Positions 1 through 7,476 of a DNA stretch of 64,000 nt are shown one piece after another. Positions within the stretch are counted from its first letter, which is position 1. Each line of letters begins with the position of its first letter. The translations under genes were made by a program, and so were the position numbers. The notes below the pieces were generated by a model that worked only from the letters and a program-made list of their open reading frames with translations, was not told the DNA's origin and did not search any database. Source of the DNA: an uncultured Lachnospiraceae bacterium (GTDB taxonomy: Bacteria; Bacillota; Clostridia; Lachnospirales; Lachnospiraceae); the NCBI GenBank assembly GCA_900315505.1, contig OMZG01000011.1, positions 1 to 64,000 of the forward strand, in the 5' to 3' direction.

Positions 1-12
1 CTTGGTTCAAAC

Positions 13-86
13 GGAAAGTACCAAATCTGAGGCAATCCACCTTGACGTGGGTTGCCATTATTAATGCCTCAGACTTGGAACTTTCC
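13..86. repeat. Long nested inverted repeat downstream of the rep-like genes
   Basis: The arms 13-34 and 65-86 are 22 bases each and match at 20 positions when one is reverse-complemented (core TCTGAGGCA). A second shorter hairpin (CAATCCAC paired with GTGGGTTG) nests between them. It lies just past the stop codon of the last rep-like gene, with no run of T that would make it an obvious terminator on the minus strand. Candidate replication or transfer origin structure of the element; a transcription terminator or RNA-stabilising hairpin is the alternative. Confidence 0.6.
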
Positions 87-90
87 TAAG

Positions 91-447
91 TTATTTTACG
101 TATATCAGAGCCGGTTTTCCAAGTCCCTGATTCTTTCTCTCTATAAGTCCTATGCCGGTCTCACTGTCAAGTTCCCTGATGGTCTTTCTGGCTTTTGTCT
201 CTCCTACATGCAGTTCTCTCGCCACATCTTCCACCGAAAAGTAGATATATACGCGTTTTTTCTCGTCAATCCAGCCATTTCGCACAGAAAGTCCTATCCT
301 GTCCACAAAAAGTGAGTACAGAACCCTGGCATCATTGCTGAGCTTCGCGAAAAAAGGATCTGTAAACATGATTTTCGGAAGCCTGACATACGCTAGCCTG
401 TTGGAGTCATTGCCATGAAAATAATCAAGCTTTATCTCGTAAGACAT
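91..447 (-). CDS. RepA_N-like winged-helix protein, small (second copy)
   Basis: A 118-residue protein resembling the N-terminal DNA-binding domain of RepA_N-type replication initiators: an 'R-[LI]-P-K' strand near residue 20, a 'LSNDARVLYSLFVDR' helix, a 'NGWIDE' turn, then a winged-helix segment ending in 'GKPALIYVK'. Full RepA_N initiators are around 300 residues or more, so this holds only the DNA-binding part. I chose the ATG at 447 because GAGGAGG precedes it at good spacing; an upstream GTG at 465 has no comparable site. It follows its paralogue at 462-872 by 14 bases and is probably translationally linked to it. It may be a regulator rather than an initiator. Confidence 0.65.
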   Translation of the reverse strand: MSYEIKLDYFHGNDSNRLAYVRLPKIMFTDPFFAKLSNDARVLYSLFVDRIGLSVRNGWIDEKKRVYIYFSVEDVARELHVGETKARKTIRELDSETGIGLIERKNQGLGKPALIYVK

Positions 448-461
448 TACTTTCCACCTCC

Positions 462-872
462 TCACCTGACGGCTCTGAATGGCAGAATCTGCGACCCTGG
501 CACTGCTTCTCCGATTTCTGGAAGGAAATTTTTCACATAGATGATATTAGGTTTTCCCTGTCCACGATGTCTCTTTTCAACAAGGCCTGCTTCTTCCAGT
601 TCGCTCATGCAGTCTGATATCTTCCTCTTCGATACGCCCAGATCCTCCTGCATTTCGTCAAGCGGATAGACTATATATGCGCGGTCACATTCATCATACC
701 ATCCGTTCTCATCAGCCTCTCCCATCCTGTCAAGCAGAAGTCCGTAAAGGAGCTTTGCCTGTATTGATATATCCGCATACCTGGCGTCTGTCATAAGTCT
801 CTTAGGAATACGAAGAAAAGAATATTCATCGTAATTATCCAGAGTGAAATAATCAAATGTCACCTTCTGCAT
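462..872 (-). CDS. RepA_N-like winged-helix protein, small (first copy)
   Basis: A 136-residue paralogue of the next gene, with the same order of elements: 'FLRIPKRLM', 'IQAKLLYGLLLDRMG', 'ENGWYDE', a winged helix at about residues 75-115 and 'GKPNIIYVK'. A short extra C-terminal tail follows. The family is that of plasmid and integrative-element replication initiators, but again only the N-terminal DNA-binding domain is present. The ATG at 872 has AAGGAG seven bases upstream; a TTG at 896 would extend the protein by eight residues without a good ribosome site. The start lies inside the 3' end of parB (20-base overlap), so the two are probably translationally coupled. Confidence 0.65.
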   Translation of the reverse strand: MQKVTFDYFTLDNYDEYSFLRIPKRLMTDARYADISIQAKLLYGLLLDRMGEADENGWYDECDRAYIVYPLDEMQEDLGVSKRKISDCMSELEEAGLVEKRHRGQGKPNIIYVKNFLPEIGEAVPGSQILPFRAVR

Positions 873-1758
873 CCTGTTTCTCCTTCCATTCTTCAAGGAG
901 CGCCATTATTATATCCTCACGTTGCGAGTTCGTAAGTGTCTTTGGAAAGAATCTGTCGAGCTTGCTCCTTGAAAGGGTCAGTTTGCCGAATTCCTTCTTC
1001 TGTGGCAGTGCCCCGTTGAGAGTCAGGATCATCTGCTGCTGGCTCATATTTTCCGTATCTGTTTCTTTCAGAGCATCAATCTGTGACTGCCGTATCATAC
1101 CATTTACCCTGCAATATTCCAGAAGCCATTCCTGAACCTTCCTGCTGAGATAGGAAATCTCAACTCCAAGAGTGATTGACAACCGCTTATTGTCAACCAG
1201 TTCCAGCATCTCCGGTATCAACTCAGTAAGTCTGATATACCTTTTTACCTGAGTAGCAGAAATACCTTCCGTCCTTCCAGCATCCCTCGCTGCCAACCTC
1301 GGTCCCTCATGGTCCGAGGTCAGGTCATTGCGTTCACCCTGGCGTTTGAGAGCATCCATCTTCATTTTTAGTGAGAATGCCCTCTCACTTGGCAGAATCT
1401 GCTCTCTCTGCATATTGCTGTCTACCATTGCTATCGTAGCTTCATCATCCGTCATCTCTTTTATTATTGCAGGGATAGTCTTTAGTCCTGCGAGTTTTGC
1501 AGCATGCATTCTTCTGTGCCCTGAGATCATCTCATATCCTGACCCATCAGGTCTTACCATTACAGGAACTATGACACCGTTTTCTTTAATACTCGTTACA
1601 AGCTCATTCATATCATTATTATCGAGAACCTTGAACGGATGATCCTTAAAAGGCCTGATCTGATCTATCCTGATCTCTGTATGTCCATCTACGACATCCG
1701 GTGCTCCAAGAAGTTCATTAAGTGTCTCTAAATGTATCTTTTCTCTCTTAACGGCCAT
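853..1758 (-). CDS. parB: ParB-family partition / CTPase-type DNA-binding protein
   Basis: 301 residues. The N-terminal ParB/sulfiredoxin-like domain shows 'PVMVRPDG' then 'ISGHRR' (about residues 64-83, the nucleotide-binding box) and 'SNMQREQI' (114-121, the usual ENIQRE box), followed by a helix-turn-helix near 165-180 ('[13 protein letters not shown]'). The C-terminal third is less conserved. In partition systems ParB binds parS sites and stimulates ParA. The gene overlaps parA by 11 bases and starts at an ATG with GGAGG upstream, so it is an operon partner. No parS-like 16-bp palindrome was recognised. The role may be stable inheritance of the excised element, or regulation. Confidence 0.9.
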   Translation of the reverse strand: MAVKREKIHLETLNELLGAPDVVDGHTEIRIDQIRPFKDHPFKVLDNNDMNELVTSIKENGVIVPVMVRPDGSGYEMISGHRRMHAAKLAGLKTIPAIIKEMTDDEATIAMVDSNMQREQILPSERAFSLKMKMDALKRQGERNDLTSDHEGPRLAARDAGRTEGISATQVKRYIRLTELIPEMLELVDNKRLSITLGVEISYLSRKVQEWLLEYCRVNGMIRQSQIDALKETDTENMSQQQMILTLNGALPQKKEFGKLTLSRSKLDRFFPKTLTNSQREDIIMALLEEWKEKQDAEGDI

Positions 1759-2533
1759 CAGCCATCACCTCCTCAGTCAACTGTCTGTATGCCACGGCAG
1801 CCTTACCCTTAGGGTCATAATCATATATCGTCTTTCCCATCTGGCTGGTCTCAGATGCCTTGACAGAGAGGGGTATCTCTATCTGAAATACCGGCACGGC
1901 CTCCCCATACACCTCATTAACTTCCTGAATGATATCCTTTGCATAGTTCGTTCTCCTGTCTACCATTGTAAAGAGAATCCCCTCTATGATCAGTTCATGA
2001 TTGAGCCTAGTCTTTACCGTATGTATGGTTCTAAGAAGCTGCTGGAGTCCCTTGACCGGCAAATACGCCGCCTGTACCGGTATAAGCACGCTATCCGCAC
2101 ATGCAAGTGCATTTACTGTAAGCACGCCCAGTGAAGGCATACAATCGATGATAATATAGTCATACAGCGAGCTGATTGAATCCACATAATTTTTCAATAC
2201 GAGTTCCCTACTCATGACACTTATCAAAGAGACCTCAGCCGCTGACAGATCAATACTTGCCGGCAGCAGATAAAAATAAGCTCCAACCTGCTGTATTCCG
2301 AACTCATCGGGTAGTATTTCATCATTTATGACTGCGGATATGACATCAGTTACAGTCTCACGGATCTTATCCGGTTCTCTATGTCCAAGACTCAGCGTAA
2401 GAGATGCCTGCGGATCCAAGTCTATCATCAGGACCTTCTTACCCTCGTTTGCCAGGCCTGCTCCCAGATTCAGAGCTGTTGTTGTCTTCCCGACTCCACC
2501 CTTCTGATTTGCTATCGCTATTACTCTGCTCAT
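1748..2533 (-). CDS. parA: ParA/Soj-family partition ATPase
   Basis: 261 residues with the deviant Walker A motif 'KGGVGKTT' (10-17), '[11 protein letters not shown]' (switch/A' region, near 37-47) and the Walker B-type '[11 protein letters not shown]'. It belongs to the MinD/ParA superfamily and acts on nucleoid DNA to position the ParB-bound element. The start is set by an AGGAAAGG ribosome site and by the family's usual '[13 protein letters not shown]' opening. That start lies inside the preceding ribbon-helix-helix gene, giving a 95-base out-of-frame overlap. The 3' end overlaps parB by 11 bases. Confidence 0.92.
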   Translation of the reverse strand: MSRVIAIANQKGGVGKTTTALNLGAGLANEGKKVLMIDLDPQASLTLSLGHREPDKIRETVTDVISAVINDEILPDEFGIQQVGAYFYLLPASIDLSAAEVSLISVMSRELVLKNYVDSISSLYDYIIIDCMPSLGVLTVNALACADSVLIPVQAAYLPVKGLQQLLRTIHTVKTRLNHELIIEGILFTMVDRRTNYAKDIIQEVNEVYGEAVPVFQIEIPLSVKASETSQMGKTIYDYDPKGKAAVAYRQLTEEVMADGR

Positions 2534-2978
2534 TTTTTATCCTTTCCTGATACCGCATGAGTTCTTTGAGATGCTGGAGATGCATCATCTGATCATACTG
2601 CGGCTCAGATATTCTCTCTTCTTTTTTCAGCTCATCCTTATGCTGGAAAGCATCCAGGATTTTAAGCATTGTCTCTATAGGAGTCATCAGCTCCTCATCC
2701 ATGTCCGAAGCCTTCTCCAGCCGTTTAAGCTCAGCAAGGATTTCTGTCAGATTCTTCTTGAACTGAACCAGCATTTCAGCATTACCTACAGCGACTACTT
2801 TGCTTTTAAAAAGTGCATCCAGAATATAGTCCTGCTTAGTCCTGTATCCAAGAAGTTTTACCCTGTTGTCCAGATCTGCTGCTTCCTCTGGTGAAAGCCT
2901 GAATGCTACAGTCTTATTTCTCCACCTGTTCTTATCGTCCTTAACCTTCACTGACATGTTCAAATCCCATTCGCTCAT
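2439..2978 (-). CDS. Ribbon-helix-helix DNA-binding protein (MobC-like), unknown target
   Basis: 179 residues. Residues about 22-60 ('[19 protein letters not shown]' then '[14 protein letters not shown]') look like a ribbon-helix-helix domain of the kind found in relaxosome accessory proteins (MobC) and plasmid regulators. The middle is a predicted coiled coil, and the last 35 residues are Ser/Asn/Lys-rich low complexity. That tail is encoded where the gene overlaps parA out of frame by 95 bases. The 5' end overlaps the integrase by 38 bases. An alternative start at 2957 would remove seven residues. It could bind the transfer origin, the attachment site or its own promoter; the sequence does not say which. 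Confidence 0.65.
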   Translation of the reverse strand: MSEWDLNMSVKVKDDKNRWRNKTVAFRLSPEEAADLDNRVKLLGYRTKQDYILDALFKSKVVAVGNAEMLVQFKKNLTEILAELKRLEKASDMDEELMTPIETMLKILDAFQHKDELKKEERISEPQYDQMMHLQHLKELMRYQERIKNEQSNSDSKSEGWSREDNNSSESGSRPGKRG

Positions 2979-4035
2979 TATTCAGCTGCTCCGCCATATC
3001 TGTCTGCACTGTAGGAAACAGATGCGCATAACGATATGTGATATCCACCGCCTCATGTCCCACTCTCTGACCTATAGCCAGGGCAGAAAATCCCATATTG
3101 ATAAGGAGCGACACATGACTATGGCGCAGATCATGGATACGTATCCTCTTTACGCCGCTCTTCTCTGAGCCTCTGTCCATCTCATGATGCAGGAAACTCT
3201 TGCTGATCACAAAAATGCGGTCATCATCATCTATCTTGTACAGATGACTCAAATATGCTTTAAGCTCTGCACATAGGAAGTCCGGCATATATATGACTCG
3301 ATTACTCTTTGGCGTCTTCGGGTCAGTCACGACCTCTCTACCGTGGATTCTCTGTAATGACTTATTGATACGCAAAGTGTTATTCTCAAAATCGAAATCT
3401 GCCGGAGTAAGTGCCAGGAGCTCTCCAAGTCTGATACCACACCAGTAGAGCATTTCAAAAGACATATAGCTCTCCTCCTTGTCTGAAATGGCTTCAGCAA
3501 ACTGCTCATATTCCTCTCTCGTCCAAAACTGCATCTCTTTTGTAGTTTCCTTGCCCATATTTCCTGCTTTTCTCGCCACATTGATTCTTAATCCATACAG
3601 ATTTACTGCATGATTCAGAATCGCTGACAGCTGATTATGTATGGTCTTCAGATATGTCTGTGAGTAGTAATGTCCGAACCTGTCTCTATGTGTCATTATC
3701 TCATTCTGCCATGACACTATGTCCGATGCCTCTATATCACAGAGTCTCCTGTCCTTGAAATACGGCAGAATCTTCTTGTCGATGATATGTTCCTTGGTTC
3801 CCCAGGTATTCTCCCTGAGTCTGGGCTTCATATCTTCTTTGTAGATCTCTACAAATTCCCCAAAACGCATTCCGACATCTTTTGTCTTTTTAGCAAGAAA
3901 ATTCTGCTCCCATCTGATGGCATCGCTTTTCCTTTCAAAACCGCGCTTGGTCTTCTGCTTCTTTTCACCTGTCCAGTCCACATATCTGGTGCGTACTTCC
4001 CAGCATCCTGTCTTCTCATTCTTGATAACTGCCAA
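2941..4035 (-). CDS. int: Tyrosine recombinase (site-specific integrase)
   Basis: 364 residues. An arm-type DNA-binding domain (about 1-45, with the 'WEVRTRYVDWTGEKKQ' beta strands) precedes a SAM-like core-binding domain (60-160) and a catalytic domain. The catalytic set is complete: Arg202 in 'CGIRLGELLAL', Lys at 240/243, His301-x-x-Arg304 in 'RIHDLRHSH', His327 in 'RVGHEA' and nucleophile Tyr336 in 'RYAHL'. It would integrate and excise the element, most likely at the guaA end about 1.2 kb away. Translation begins at TTG (4033-4035) preceded by AAAGGAGT. It lies downstream of the excisionase-like gene on the same strand and overlaps the next gene. Confidence 0.95.
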   Translation of the reverse strand: MAVIKNEKTGCWEVRTRYVDWTGEKKQKTKRGFERKSDAIRWEQNFLAKKTKDVGMRFGEFVEIYKEDMKPRLRENTWGTKEHIIDKKILPYFKDRRLCDIEASDIVSWQNEIMTHRDRFGHYYSQTYLKTIHNQLSAILNHAVNLYGLRINVARKAGNMGKETTKEMQFWTREEYEQFAEAISDKEESYMSFEMLYWCGIRLGELLALTPADFDFENNTLRINKSLQRIHGREVVTDPKTPKSNRVIYMPDFLCAELKAYLSHLYKIDDDDRIFVISKSFLHHEMDRGSEKSGVKRIRIHDLRHSHVSLLINMGFSALAIGQRVGHEAVDITYRYAHLFPTVQTDMAEQLNNERMGFEHVSEG

Positions 4036-4053
4036 TTTTACTCCTTTCCGGCT

Positions 4054-4242
4054 TCACTCAGCCCTGGCAATACCATAAAACACTTCCTCGAAATACTTCC
4101 TGCTCACGCGGCCGCTGATCGTATAGAAGCCTTTCTCCTTCATCTCATTATTCAGCTGCCTGATGATCTTGTACGCCTTGCTCTCAGATACACCAAGGGT
4201 CTCCTTCACGTCCGTCATTGTCATAAGATTCTTCTGTTCCAT
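4054..4242 (-). CDS. Small excisionase-like helix-turn-helix protein
   Basis: 62 residues with a MerR/excisionase-type helix-turn-helix ('MTDVKETLGVSESKAYKII', about residues 9-27) and a basic C-terminal half. Size, position directly before int and strand suggest a recombination directionality factor, but such proteins diverge quickly and a plain regulator is possible. AAAGGA lies seven bases before the ATG. It is the first gene behind the strong divergent promoter at 4307-4335. Confidence 0.6.
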   Translation of the reverse strand: MEQKNLMTMTDVKETLGVSESKAYKIIRQLNNEMKEKGFYTISGRVSRKYFEEVFYGIARAE

Positions 4243-4281
4243 TTTGCATTCCTTTCTTCTGCTGCATTCCTTGTTATAAAG

Positions 4282-4328
4282 AGTTCATTTCTGTACTCTT
4301 TTTGAAATTTTAACAGTTCATAAATGTA
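4282..4328. promoter_or_regulatory. Paired direct repeats, candidate operator of the element repressor
   Basis: The motif AGTTCAT-N3-TGTA occurs exactly twice, at 4282-4295 and 4315-4328, with starts 33 bp apart, about three DNA turns. One copy lies in the spacer of the xis/int promoter and the other just past its start point. The downstream copy also overlaps an inverted repeat, AAAGAGT-N10-ACTCTTT (4278-4301). The arrangement suits cooperative repression by the XRE protein encoded at 4427. Confidence 0.55.
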
Positions 4329-4335
4329 ATGTCAA
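4307..4335 (-). promoter_or_regulatory. Sigma-70-type promoter of the xis-int-par operon
   Basis: Read on the minus strand: -35 TTGACA (4330-4335), 17-base spacer, -10 TAAAAT (4307-4312). A near-consensus promoter pointing at the excisionase-like gene and the overlapping genes behind it, with candidate repressor sites in and after it. Confidence 0.75.
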
Positions 4336-4374
4336 GTAATTTCAGACAAAAACATCGCAAAACTGAACGGTCTA

Positions 4375-4383
4375 TGTTATACT
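4375..4383 (+). promoter_or_regulatory. Extended -10 promoter of the XRE repressor gene
   Basis: TGT-TATACT is an extended -10 (TGn) element about 40 bases before the repressor ATG. No recognisable -35 hexamer is present, so a weak constitutive promoter is inferred. Confidence 0.45.
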
Positions 4384-4426
4384 TACCTCAATTACCATAT
4401 CCATCTAGTAAAGAAAGAAGGCATCT

Positions 4427-5032
4427 ATGTCCGATGTGAAATACACCCATCCACTAGGAGCAAAGATACGCAAATTCCGTAAGCTCAAAGGCTTCACTCA
4501 GAAACAGCTGGGCGATATGTGCGGTTTTAATGAGTCCACCATCAGGAATTATGAGCTTGGAAACAGATATCCTGATGAAGAAGCGCTCACCACCATAGCA
4601 GACGCTCTGGGAATTGACCGGTTCGCAATCGCTGATCCTGATCCGTCAGATGTCTATGGTATGCTGCAGATCCTCTTCGAGGCTGAATCCCGATACGGAC
4701 TTTCACCTCAGACAGTCGATGGTGAAGTGCATCTTGTCGTAAAACCTCTTCATGATGATGCATCAGTAGAAGAAAAACTTGGTGCCGCACAGCTCAAAGA
4801 GGGACTCGGAATCTGGAATCACATCAACAGCATTTACGAAGACGGCAATCTCCTTGATGAAGAGTATGATGACTGGAAGAGTCGTTACCCCGACTTCTTG
4901 AAGCCTGATGATCTGTATGGCTACACAGAGTCCCCTGAGGCTGAAAACGAGATTAACGAACTCACTTCACAGCTTCCACCTCACGATGAATCAGTCAGAA
5001 AGCGTCCACGCAAGGCCAAAATCAGCAAGTGA
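4427..5032 (+). CDS. XRE-family transcriptional repressor of the element
   Basis: 201 residues. Residues about 8-65 form a Cro/cI-type helix-turn-helix ('RKLKGFTQKQLGDMCG' followed by 'ESTIRNYELGNRYPDEEAL'). The remainder is acidic, unrecognised and without a Ser-Lys self-cleaving protease signature. It ends in a basic tail ('RKRPRKAKISK'). Divergent orientation from xis/int, with paired direct repeats in the shared control region, suggests it keeps the excision operon off. AAGG lies six bases before the ATG. Two hairpins and the guaA end follow. Confidence 0.8.
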   Translation: MSDVKYTHPLGAKIRKFRKLKGFTQKQLGDMCGFNESTIRNYELGNRYPDEEALTTIADALGIDRFAIADPDPSDVYGMLQILFEAESRYGLSPQTVDGEVHLVVKPLHDDASVEEKLGAAQLKEGLGIWNHINSIYEDGNLLDEEYDDWKSRYPDFLKPDDLYGYTESPEAENEINELTSQLPPHDESVRKRPRKAKISK

Positions 5033-5082
5033 AAAAGTATTCAGTTGTATTTTGTGAAATAATCGAAAAATGAGAAAATGAT

Positions 5083-5131
5083 GTGGAATTATTCACTGGA
5101 ATAATTCCACGAATGACTTCTGTTGTCATTC
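5083..5131. repeat. Two adjacent perfect inverted repeats next to the attachment region
   Basis: 5083-5110 is an 11-bp perfect inverted repeat with a six-base loop (GTGGAATTATT arm). 5111-5131 is a second, 7-bp repeat with a seven-base loop (GAATGAC arm). The word GTTGTCA occurs at 5123-5129 and again a few bases on. These may be integrase or excisionase binding sites or, for the first, a terminator of the repressor gene lacking a clear T run. Confidence 0.5.
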
Positions 5132-5151
5132 GGTTGTCACTAACAAAAATG

Positions 5152-5191
5152 AAAGGCCGCAAACCCTTGTCAGATAAGAGCTGCGACCTTT
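5152..5191. terminator. Bidirectional-looking terminator downstream of guaA
   Basis: AAAGGCCGCA (5152-5161) pairs with TGCGACCTTT (5182-5191) with one wobble. T-rich stretches follow on both strands (CATTTTTG on the minus strand, CTTTTTGTG on the plus strand). It lies 7 bases after the guaA stop codon and probably ends guaA transcription and insulates it from the element. Confidence 0.6.
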
Positions 5192-5198
5192 TTGTGTA

Positions 5199-5220
5199 TT
5201 ATTCGAATTCTATTGTGCCT
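5199..5220. other. Probable attachment site (3' end of guaA)
   Basis: Inferred, not seen as a repeat, because only one end of the element is in the window. The last guaA codons encode 'GTIEFE', the position used as an integration site by many guaA-specific elements. A second near-identical copy of this stretch would be expected at the far end of the element, left of position 1. Confidence 0.4.
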
Positions 5221-6749
5221 GGCGGCTTACTCGTGATATCATAGAGCACTCTGTTTACATGGCTTACTTCATTTATGATTCTTGAAGTCACTGTCTTCAG
5301 CACCTCATATGGTATCTCTACAATATCTGCTGTCATGAAATCGACTGTATTCACGGCGCGGAGCGCTATCGCATAGTCATAGGTTCTCTCATCGCCCATG
5401 ACGCCGACTGAACGCATATTAGTAAGCGCTGCGAAGTACTGGCCGGCTGTCTTGTTGAGGCCTGCCTTCTCCATTTCCTCACGGAAGATGGCATCGGCGT
5501 CCTGGACTATCTTCACCTTTTCCTCAGTAATGTCACCGATGATACGGATTCCAAGTCCCGGGCCCGGGAATGGCTGACGCATTACGAGCTCTTCAGGAAT
5601 GCCGAGATGGAGGCCGACCTTACGCACTTCATCCTTGAAGAGATATCGTAGCGGCTCTACTATCTCCTTGAAATCTACATAGTCAGGCAGTCCTCCTACA
5701 TTGTGGTGACTCTTGATCGTGGCCGATTCGCCGCCGAGTCCTGATTCAACTACATCCGGATAGATGGTTCCCTGAACCAGATAATCTACTTTTCCAATCT
5801 TCTTAGCTTCCTGCTCGAAGACACGAATGAATTCCTCACCGATTATCTTTCTCTTCTTCTCAGGCTCGGTCACGCCTTTCAGCTTGCTATAGAAGAGATC
5901 CTTGGCATTGACCCTGACGAAGTTCAGCTCATACGGGCCTTCAGGTCCGAAAACCTTCGATACCATATCGCCCTCATCCTTACGTAAGAGGCCATGGTCT
6001 ACGAATACGCAGGTCAGGTTCTTGCCGATTGCCTTGGCCAGGAGAACTGCAGCAACTGATGAATCGACTCCACCTGAAAGCGCACAGAGAGCTTTGCCGT
6101 CACCTATTTTTTCACGGAGTTCCTCTATCGTTTTTTCAGCAAACGATGACATCTGCCAGTCACCGGCACATCCGCACACGTCGATCACGAAGTTATGTAA
6201 TATCTGCTTGCCGTACTCAGTATGAAGAACCTCCGGATGGAACTGGATAGCATACAGCTTCTCTGCTGGATTCTCAGCCGATGCAACCGGGCAGTTGTCT
6301 GTATGAGATGTGATATGAAAGCCTGCCGCCGGTGTCCTGATATAATCATTGTGGCTCATCCACACGATAGAATTCTTCGGAACGCCTTTGAAAAGAGGAC
6401 TGTCCGCACCATCTACTGTAAGCGGCGTCTTGCCGTATTCTCTCTCAGGTGCATGGTCTACCTTACCCCCGAGCACATGCATCATTAGCTGTGCACCATA
6501 GCAGAGGCCCAATATCGGCACTCCGATCTCGAAGAGTTCCTTTGGCGCCGTAGCTGAATCCTTTTCAAAGACACTGTTCGGGCCGCCTGTGAGTATTATG
6601 CCCTTCGGGTTCATTTCTTTTATTTTGTCGAGAGGTGTCTTATACGACGTGATCTCGCAGTACACGTGATTCTCTCGGACACGGCGCGCGACAAGCTGGT
6701 TGTACTGCCCGCCGAAGTCGATAACAATGACTTTTTCTTTGCCTTCCAT
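5199..6749 (-). CDS. guaA: GMP synthase (glutamine-hydrolysing)
   Basis: 516 residues, full family length. It converts XMP to GMP with glutamine and ATP in the cytoplasm. The glutaminase domain comes first, with 'TGGPNSV' and nucleophile Cys83 in 'GLCYGAQLM', and His/Glu in '[11 protein letters not shown]'. The ATP-pyrophosphatase domain follows, with the P-loop '[14 protein letters not shown]'. The dimerisation domain includes '[13 protein letters not shown]' and ends 'PPGTIEFE'. The start at 6749 has AAGGAG six bases upstream; an in-frame start at 6812 adds 21 unrelated residues and is rejected. The intact C-terminus next to an integrase implies that integration preserved the reading frame. 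No purine riboswitch was recognised upstream. Confidence 0.98.
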   Translation of the reverse strand: MEGKEKVIVIDFGGQYNQLVARRVRENHVYCEITSYKTPLDKIKEMNPKGIILTGGPNSVFEKDSATAPKELFEIGVPILGLCYGAQLMMHVLGGKVDHAPEREYGKTPLTVDGADSPLFKGVPKNSIVWMSHNDYIRTPAAGFHITSHTDNCPVASAENPAEKLYAIQFHPEVLHTEYGKQILHNFVIDVCGCAGDWQMSSFAEKTIEELREKIGDGKALCALSGGVDSSVAAVLLAKAIGKNLTCVFVDHGLLRKDEGDMVSKVFGPEGPYELNFVRVNAKDLFYSKLKGVTEPEKKRKIIGEEFIRVFEQEAKKIGKVDYLVQGTIYPDVVESGLGGESATIKSHHNVGGLPDYVDFKEIVEPLRYLFKDEVRKVGLHLGIPEELVMRQPFPGPGLGIRIIGDITEEKVKIVQDADAIFREEMEKAGLNKTAGQYFAALTNMRSVGVMGDERTYDYAIALRAVNTVDFMTADIVEIPYEVLKTVTSRIINEVSHVNRVLYDITSKPPGTIEFE

Positions 6750-6939
6750 GAATGGCTCCTTCCAGAAAAAATAACTTCTACTATGATACAATATCTGAAA
6801 AAATTTTTCCACATCTATTTATAATTTGTATGGTTTATCCGATAAGAACTATAGAGATAGAAATCGACAATACGCACTGTAATATATATTTTCATATTTC
6901 CAATATAATTAAAACATTTTACCTGAAAAGGAGTCAGAC

Positions 6940-7458
6940 ATGAGCAGCTTTACAGTCACAAATAATATAACCCTCAGAAATCTGTACAAGACTACAGACT
7001 CATCATATTCAAAGCAGTCAACGAGACGAGAGACTTCATATGGAAAGCTCGTGATCGCTGATACACAGGCACTTCGCAAGGGTATCTCATCACTCGCATC
7101 TGAGGATTATGGTGATGATTCAGAGGATTCTAAGGAGAGCAAGGCTGAGTTCTATAAGAAGATGAAGGCTTTCGGTGACACGTACAATTACACTCTCGAG
7201 TCCTCGAAAAAGTATGCAAGCAAAGATTCCAAGAGCGCAATCAAGAAAATGAAGCAGCTTGCAAGCGATTATTCAGATGAGCTTGAAGACCTGGGTGTCA
7301 CCTTCGATGATGACGGATATATGTCTATGTCGGAGTCAGCATTTGATAATATTGATGAGTCTGAGTTTGAGGATATGTTCGGCAAGGATTCGGACTTCAT
7401 GAGCCAGCTCGATTCAATAGCGAAGAAGCTCAACAGACATATTGATGTACAGGCATAA
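6940..7458 (+). CDS. Hypothetical acidic/serine-rich protein, possibly flagellum-related
   Basis: 172 residues, not assigned to a family. It has AAAAGGAG before the ATG and a possible TATAAT at 6904-6909. There is no signal peptide or membrane segment. The N-terminus is Ser/Thr-rich, the middle is an acidic Ser/Glu/Lys region, and the C-terminal part ('FGDTYNYTLESSKKY', 'LGVTFDDDGYMSMSE', 'LDSIAKKLNRH') has the helix, short hairpin and helix texture seen in flagellar cap and hook-associated proteins. That resemblance is my reading by eye and is weak. It converges on trkH with an 18-base gap and has no visible operon partner. Confidence 0.6.
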   Translation: MSSFTVTNNITLRNLYKTTDSSYSKQSTRRETSYGKLVIADTQALRKGISSLASEDYGDDSEDSKESKAEFYKKMKAFGDTYNYTLESSKKYASKDSKSAIKKMKQLASDYSDELEDLGVTFDDDGYMSMSESAFDNIDESEFEDMFGKDSDFMSQLDSIAKKLNRHIDVQA

Positions 7459-7476
7459 TGAGTTCATAGTCAGAAG

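Larger units (their letters stand above)
1..5198. mobile_element. Right end of an integrated mobile element at guaA (partial)
   Basis: Inferred integrative element, cut by the left window edge. Seen directly: a tyrosine integrase, a small excisionase-like protein, an XRE repressor with a regulated divergent promoter, ParA and ParB, a ribbon-helix-helix protein and two RepA_N-like proteins, all abutting the 3' end of guaA. Established knowledge: the 3' end of guaA is a recurrent integration site for integrative elements of Firmicutes that use tyrosine integrases. No relaxase, coupling protein or type IV secretion gene is in view, so conjugative, mobilizable or merely replicative status cannot be decided. 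The opposite boundary would be marked by a second copy of the guaA end lying left of position 1. Confidence 0.7.

Noticed and set aside
853-2533. Chromosomal parAB (soj/spo0J) near the replication origin
   Set aside because: No origin genes are nearby, and the pair is embedded in an integrase-rep operon, so they belong to the element.
1-5198. Conjugative element with transfer genes
   Set aside because: No relaxase, coupling protein or secretion gene lies in the window; only recombination, partition and rep-like genes are seen, so conjugation is not claimed.
6750-6812. Longer guaA N-terminus
   Set aside because: The extra 21 residues are hydrophobic, unlike GMP synthases, and the ATG at 6749 has a proper ribosome site.
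6750-6939. Purine-type riboswitch upstream of guaA
   Set aside because: No conserved purine aptamer loops or terminator pairing were found on the minus strand.
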